This document shows, in pieces, positions 5,049 through 6,807 of a stretch of DNA of 6,807 bases. The position numbers and the translations under genes are program-made. How positions within the stretch are numbered: the stretch's first letter is position 1; each line of letters starts with the position of its first letter. Source of the DNA: an uncultured Solobacterium sp. (GTDB lineage: Bacteria; Bacillota_I; Bacilli_A; Erysipelotrichales; Erysipelotrichaceae); assembly GCA_927911475.1 (NCBI GenBank), contig CAKMPP010000131.1, positions 1-6,807 of the forward strand. Reading direction: 5' to 3'. The notes below the pieces were generated by a model. That model made no database searches and was not told where the DNA came from. It worked only from the letters and a program-made list of their open reading frames with translations.

Positions 5049-6746
5049 ATGACAAAATTTAATGATATGAAATATACCCGTCCTGACTTTGAAGAAACAA
5101 AGGCAAAGATGGAAGAACTTGTTTCAGAGATGAGACAAGCTAAGGATGCAGAAACATTTTTAAATGCATTCTGGCGTATGAACAAGTTACGTCGTCATTT
5201 ATATACAATGATTGTGCTCGTTAACATCCGCCATAGTATTAATACAGCTGATGAATTTTATGACGCGGAAAATAACTACTGGGATGAAACAGGTCCACTA
5301 TATTCTGAAATTGAAAATGAAGCTGTTAAGGCAGTATTAGAAGCACCATTTAGAGAAGAATTACTAAAGGAAATTCCTGAGACTTACTTCCAATTAAGTG
5401 AATGTTCTATAAAGGCGTTTGATCCACGCATTGTGCCTCTTATGATTGAAGAAAATAAACTTACAAGTGAATATGGAAAATTAAAGGCAGCTGCGAAGAT
5501 TGAATTTAATGGTGAAGTATTAAATCTTTCTGAAATTAGTGCTAAGGTTGATACACCTGACCGTGAAATGCGTCGCAAGGCTTATGAAGCGAAGATGGCT
5601 TGGTTTAAGGAACATTCTGCTAAGTTTGATGAAATCTATGATAAGTTAGTAAAGATACGTCATAAGATGGCGAAAGAACTTGGCTATGATAATTACATTC
5701 AATTAGGTTATTATCGTATGAATCGTTTGGACTACAACGCAGAGATGGTTGCAGGATATCGTAAGCAGATCCTTGACTATGTAACACCGGCTGCTGCTCG
5801 CTTATTTGAAAAGCAGAGAAAGCGTATTGGCTATGATAAACTTGCATACTATGACCTAGGATTCTCCTTTAAATCTGGTAATGCAAAACCTCATGGTACA
5901 GCAGATGAATTAGTAGAGTATGCAGTGAAGATGTATCATGAGATGTCACCTGAAACTGGCAAATTCATCGATGTAATGAATTCTAATCAGTTATGGGATC
6001 TAGTAAGTCGTCCTAATAAAGAGATGGGTGGTTATGAGACTGAAATTTATGAGTATGACGTACCATTTATCTTCAGTAACTTTAATGGAACATCTGGGGA
6101 TGTTGATGTATTAACACATGAAGCAGGACATGCTTTCCAAGCATATATATCTGATCAGATTGAATTAATAGATGTTAAATGTCCAACAAATGAAGGTGCT
6201 GAGATTGATTCCATGTCTATGGAATTCTTTGCGTATCCTTGGATGAAATTATTCTTTAAAGAAGAAACCGAGAAGTATAAGTTTGCTCATATGGCAGGCA
6301 CAATTACTTTCTTGCCATATGGTGCATTAGTTGACCATTATCAACATGAAGTATATGAACATCCAGAAATGACACCTGCAGAGCGTAAGGCATGCTGGAG
6401 AAGATTAGAGAAGATGTATATGCCTTATAAGGATTATGAAGGCTGTGATATCTTGGAAGAAGGTACATGGTGGTACCAACAGGGTCATATTTTCGAAAGC
6501 CCATTCTACTATATCGACTATACATTAGCGCAAGTTTGCGCACAGCAATTCTTCATCCGTATGGATAAGAAGGATCCTACATACTGGGAAGACTATAAGA
6601 AGTTATGTAGACTTGGTGGTACGTTGTCCTTTACAAAGCTTGTAAAGGAAGCAGGTATTTGTGTTCCATTTGAAGAGGGAACAGTTAAGGAAATTGTTTC
6701 ATACCTTGAAGAGCATCTCAACAGTATTGACGATACAGCACTATAA
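5049..6746 (+). CDS. M3-family zinc oligoendopeptidase (PepF-related)
   Basis: The 565-residue product is a cytoplasmic metallopeptidase expected to cut short peptides. There is no signal peptide. The zinc site is complete: HEAGH at residues 357-361 (LTHEAGHAFQAY; His codons at 6117 and 6129) and a third ligand Glu385 in GAEIDSMSMEFF (codon 6201), 24 residues after the second His, the spacing of M3 enzymes such as thimet oligopeptidase and PepF. The C-terminal HIFESPFYYIDYTLAQVCAQ matches the conserved M3 substrate-cleft region. The length and the N-terminal helical part fit the 'M3 family, not PepF' clade (TIGR02289-like, about 550 residues) better than classical PepF of about 600. The start is set by GGAGGT at 5035. 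Unlike the T7SS genes upstream, it has no frameshift and uses AAG for Lys more often, suggesting higher expression. It sits 35 bases after the yukD-like gene, may share readthrough transcription, and ends at a terminator. No functional link to T7SS is evident. Confidence 0.92.
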   Translation: MTKFNDMKYTRPDFEETKAKMEELVSEMRQAKDAETFLNAFWRMNKLRRHLYTMIVLVNIRHSINTADEFYDAENNYWDETGPLYSEIENEAVKAVLEAPFREELLKEIPETYFQLSECSIKAFDPRIVPLMIEENKLTSEYGKLKAAAKIEFNGEVLNLSEISAKVDTPDREMRRKAYEAKMAWFKEHSAKFDEIYDKLVKIRHKMAKELGYDNYIQLGYYRMNRLDYNAEMVAGYRKQILDYVTPAAARLFEKQRKRIGYDKLAYYDLGFSFKSGNAKPHGTADELVEYAVKMYHEMSPETGKFIDVMNSNQLWDLVSRPNKEMGGYETEIYEYDVPFIFSNFNGTSGDVDVLTHEAGHAFQAYISDQIELIDVKCPTNEGAEIDSMSMEFFAYPWMKLFFKEETEKYKFAHMAGTITFLPYGALVDHYQHEVYEHPEMTPAERKACWRRLEKMYMPYKDYEGCDILEEGTWWYQQGHIFESPFYYIDYTLAQVCAQQFFIRMDKKDPTYWEDYKKLCRLGGTLSFTKLVKEAGICVPFEEGTVKEIVSYLEEHLNSIDDTAL

Positions 6747-6753
6747 GAAAATG

Positions 6754-6783
6754 AAAAAGACTTGCATGCATGCAAGTCTTTTT
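6754..6783 (+). terminator. Rho-independent terminator, perfect 30-base palindrome
   Basis: Seven bases after the peptidase stop, an A5 tract, GACTTGCA, TGCA loop, TGCAAGTC and a T5 tract form a perfect inverted repeat (a 13-base-pair stem around a 4-base TGCA loop). The T run follows the stem on the + strand and, by symmetry, on the - strand too, so it could serve a convergent gene beyond the window. The remaining 24 bases hold nothing recognisable. Confidence 0.9.
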
Positions 6784-6807
6784 GTTTATTATAAAACAGC
6801 ATTTAAG

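Noticed and set aside
1..6807. CRISPR array, tRNA/rRNA, insertion sequence or phage remnant
   Set aside because: I saw no spaced direct repeats, no cloverleaf or rRNA motifs, no terminal inverted repeats and no transposase or integrase sequence.

Overview
The window is AT-rich, has short gene overlaps and clear GGAGG-type ribosome-binding sites, and reads entirely on the + strand. This fits a low-GC Gram-positive (Bacillota) anaerobe. An Erysipelotrichia- or Clostridia-like host is my guess; nothing in the window fixes the taxon.

Layout: (1) Positions 1-1526 hold the C-terminal part of a beta-rich protein of unknown function that ends in a BIG_2 (bacterial Ig-like) domain. An open frame from position 1 to 108 is probably the earlier part of the same protein, put out of frame by a one-base slip. 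(2) Positions 1523-4763 encode an EssC/YukB-type FtsK/SpoIIIE ATPase, the motor of Bacillota type VII secretion (T7SSb). It is broken into four pieces by three single-base frameshifts. Undoing them gives one open frame of about 1079 residues: two degenerate FHA domains, two membrane segments, a linker domain, one intact ATPase domain and one degenerate ATPase domain. (3) Positions 4753-5013 encode a small YukD/EsaB-like ubiquitin-fold protein that overlaps the end of essC. (4) Positions 5049-6746 encode an intact M3-family zinc oligoendopeptidase with its own ribosome-binding site and possibly its own promoter, followed by a perfect-palindrome terminator.

How they fit together: the BIG_2 gene, essC and the yukD-like gene overlap one another (4 and 11 bases) and look like one translationally coupled T7SSb operon. 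The BIG_2 protein may be an exported substrate or surface partner of the system, but that is inference. WXG100 (EsxA/YukE), EssB/YukC and EsaA/YueB are not in this window. The peptidase is probably an unrelated housekeeping neighbour.

The main points to check are the cluster of frameshifts, all explicable by one-base changes in A or T runs and confined to the T7SS part, and the reduced, two-ATPase-domain EssC. No RNA genes, CRISPR arrays or mobile elements were seen, and there is no gene-free stretch longer than about 90 bases.
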